From: Desulfuromonadaceae bacterium
Lineage (GTDB): Bacteria > Desulfobacterota > Desulfuromonadia > Geobacterales > Pseudopelobacteraceae
NCBI GenBank assembly: GCA_028712075.1
Contig: JAQTQX010000007.1
Coordinates: forward strand, 62,001 to 126,000
DNA length: 64,000 bases
Reading direction: 5' to 3'
Shown here: piece by piece, positions 62,888 through 64,000 of the stretch
How positions within the stretch are numbered: the stretch's first letter is position 1
How the letters are laid out: each line of letters starts with the position of its first letter
Made by a program: the position numbers and the translations under genes
Notes under the pieces: generated by a model
Told to the model about the DNA's origin: nothing
Databases searched by the model: none
The model's input: the letters and a program-made list of their open reading frames with translations, nothing else

Positions 62888-64000
62888 GCAAGGTACTCCT
62901 TGATCTGAGTGTCTTCAAGCGGTGTTATCTGAAAATCTTCGGGAAGTTCTATGTTCTGACAGCGAATACCATGAGCGCGAGTAAGGAGGGCAGCGCCGTA
63001 CAGAATGTTGCGGGCAACCGTTGCCACCCGGCGCTGAGCGGGTGATTCCAGGAAACTGCCGGTTGTCCACTCATTGAAAGCGCCCATGGCCGGACCGCAC
63101 CATATCTGGTAGTCAATCGTCCGGTCGGATACGCCATCCTTTGCCCAATGTGCCGCCTGTCCCAGGTACCAGCGGAACACCAGCGCCATTTGATGTTTTG
63201 GTTCCCGTTCGGCTCTTTCGACCTGGCGCGGATCACGCGTCAGGAAAAAGGCTCGGGTATCACGCCAGATATCAGTAACTGTCGCTTTAAAAAAGGTTTT
63301 CTCCAGCTTGTCACGCTCGGCAGCAGGTATACTGTCCAGCCCTTCGTACGTGCGATACATTTCATACAGTTTTGCCGCCCGCATCGGGAACATGGTGCCG
63401 CGCTTCACCACCTGAACGGTGACACCCATTTCAAACATATCCGCCGCCGGTGCCATGGTTACATCTGCCTGACGGGTTTCCGCCAACATTTTGCGTACTG
63501 TGTCAGAAGTTCCCGATTCAACGCAGGCCTGGTTGACAGAACCGGTCATGATATATGCCGCCCCCATGGTAAATGCAGCAGCCGCTGCAGCTGGAGTGGC
63601 AATGCCACCAGCCAGACCTACCCTCAAGCGGACGGTATAACCAAATTTCCGCTCCATCCGAGCCGCCAGGGAGGCGATGGTCGGGAAAAGGGTCAGAGCC
63701 GGACGGTTATCAGTATGGCCGCCGGAATCAGCCTCGGCAGTTATCTCTTGTGCCATGGGAATCCGGGCGGCGAGCTCAGCCTGTTCAGCCGTGATGGCAC
63801 CCTCATCAATCAGCTGCCGCAGCAGTTTCTCCGGAGGCGGAGAAAAAAATCTTTCGGCCAGCTCTTCTCGTGAGACTTTTGCCATTAAACGGTTGGGAGC
63901 AACGATGTCGCCATTGTCAGCACGATGGATACCATGAGTACGGTACCGAACCAACGGAAGCGTCAGAGCCAGAAAGGCAGAAGCCTCCACAAGCTTTACC
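62884..64000 (-). CDS. pfaD: PfaD-like trans-acting enoyl reductase (partial)
   Basis: The reverse strand is open from the window edge to 62884, so the N-terminus is missing; about 372 residues of a usual 540 are seen. The visible part starts in VEASAFLALTLPLVRYRTHG and has the FMN-barrel pattern of the 2-nitropropane-dioxygenase family (VGLAGGIATPAAAAAAFTMG, GAAYIMTGSVNQAC), then the PfaD-specific helical lid. PfaD reduces enoyl-ACP intermediates in the polyunsaturated synthase in trans. Its stop overlaps the pfaA start (GTGA), making it the first seen gene of the seven-gene operon. Confidence 0.9.
   Translation of the reverse strand, partial: VKLVEASAFLALTLPLVRYRTHGIHRADNGDIVAPNRLMAKVSREELAERFFSPPPEKLLRQLIDEGAITAEQAELAARIPMAQEITAEADSGGHTDNRPALTLFPTIASLAARMERKFGYTVRLRVGLAGGIATPAAAAAAFTMGAAYIMTGSVNQACVESGTSDTVRKMLAETRQADVTMAPAADMFEMGVTVQVVKRGTMFPMRAAKLYEMYRTYEGLDSIPAAERDKLEKTFFKATVTDIWRDTRAFFLTRDPRQVERAEREPKHQMALVFRWYLGQAAHWAKDGVSDRTIDYQIWCGPAMGAFNEWTTGSFLESPAQRRVATVARNILYGAALLTRAHGIRCQNIELPEDFQITPLEDTQIKEYLA

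Noticed and set aside
45000-64000. Reading the pfa genes as a standard EPA/DHA membrane fatty-acid cluster
   Set aside because: There is no separate pfaB and no pfaE, and the genes are coupled directly to oleABCD, so a hydrocarbon product is more likely.
1-64000. tRNA genes, CRISPR arrays and insertion sequences
   Set aside because: I looked in the gaps and saw no cloverleaf-like sequence, no spaced repeats and no transposase frame.

Overview
The window looks like a chromosome segment from a Geobacter-like member of the Desulfuromonadales/Geobacterales. Four things point there: a 12-heme periplasmic cytochrome c, a leuS-lptE-holA block beside rpsT, a chemosensory operon carrying HEAT-repeat and DUF4388 (PATAN-type) proteins, and an oleABCD hydrocarbon locus. 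The species cannot be fixed from the sequence alone.

Layout. 1-3.8 kb: divergent glucan and trehalose genes, namely the N-terminus of a 4-alpha-glucanotransferase and a TreS-maltokinase fusion. 3.9-11.9 kb: a short antiporter-like membrane protein coupled to a diguanylate cyclase, an APC permease, a lipoprotein, a DUF389 membrane protein, trehalose-phosphatase and a CBS-DUF294 protein. 12-16.4 kb: a REC-PAS-histidine kinase, nadB, a chorismate mutase, a free-standing DAHP-synthase regulatory domain and rpsT with a strong terminator.

16.5-22.2 kb is an accessory island wedged between rpsT and holA. It holds a split DUF2461 gene, a frameshifted HEPN gene, a REP-like palindrome, a toxin-antitoxin operon with twin palindromic operators, a stump of an ImmA/IrrE-type gene, and a muramidase/alpha-beta hydrolase pair. 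22.2-45 kb is mostly core: holA, lptE, leuS; a nine-gene chemosensory operon with no receptor gene; der, era, the cytochrome, glnS, miaB; then a GMP/IMP-type nucleotidase, a YtxH protein, a flavoprotein and an Hpt protein.

45-64 kb is the most striking part. Seven genes on the minus strand are all joined by overlapping stop and start codons: pfaD (partial), pfaA, a PfaB/PfaC fusion, oleA, oleB, oleC, oleD. An iterative polyunsaturated-lipid synthase and the complete head-to-head long-chain olefin pathway therefore appear to form one transcription unit. The inferred job is to build polyunsaturated acyl chains and condense two of them into a very long polyunsaturated hydrocarbon. Within this operon, an approximately 88-bp repeat with inverted ends sits in frame between two dehydratase modules, and three ACP domains are encoded by near-identical 273-bp DNA repeats. 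No dedicated phosphopantetheinyl transferase (pfaE) gene is in the window.
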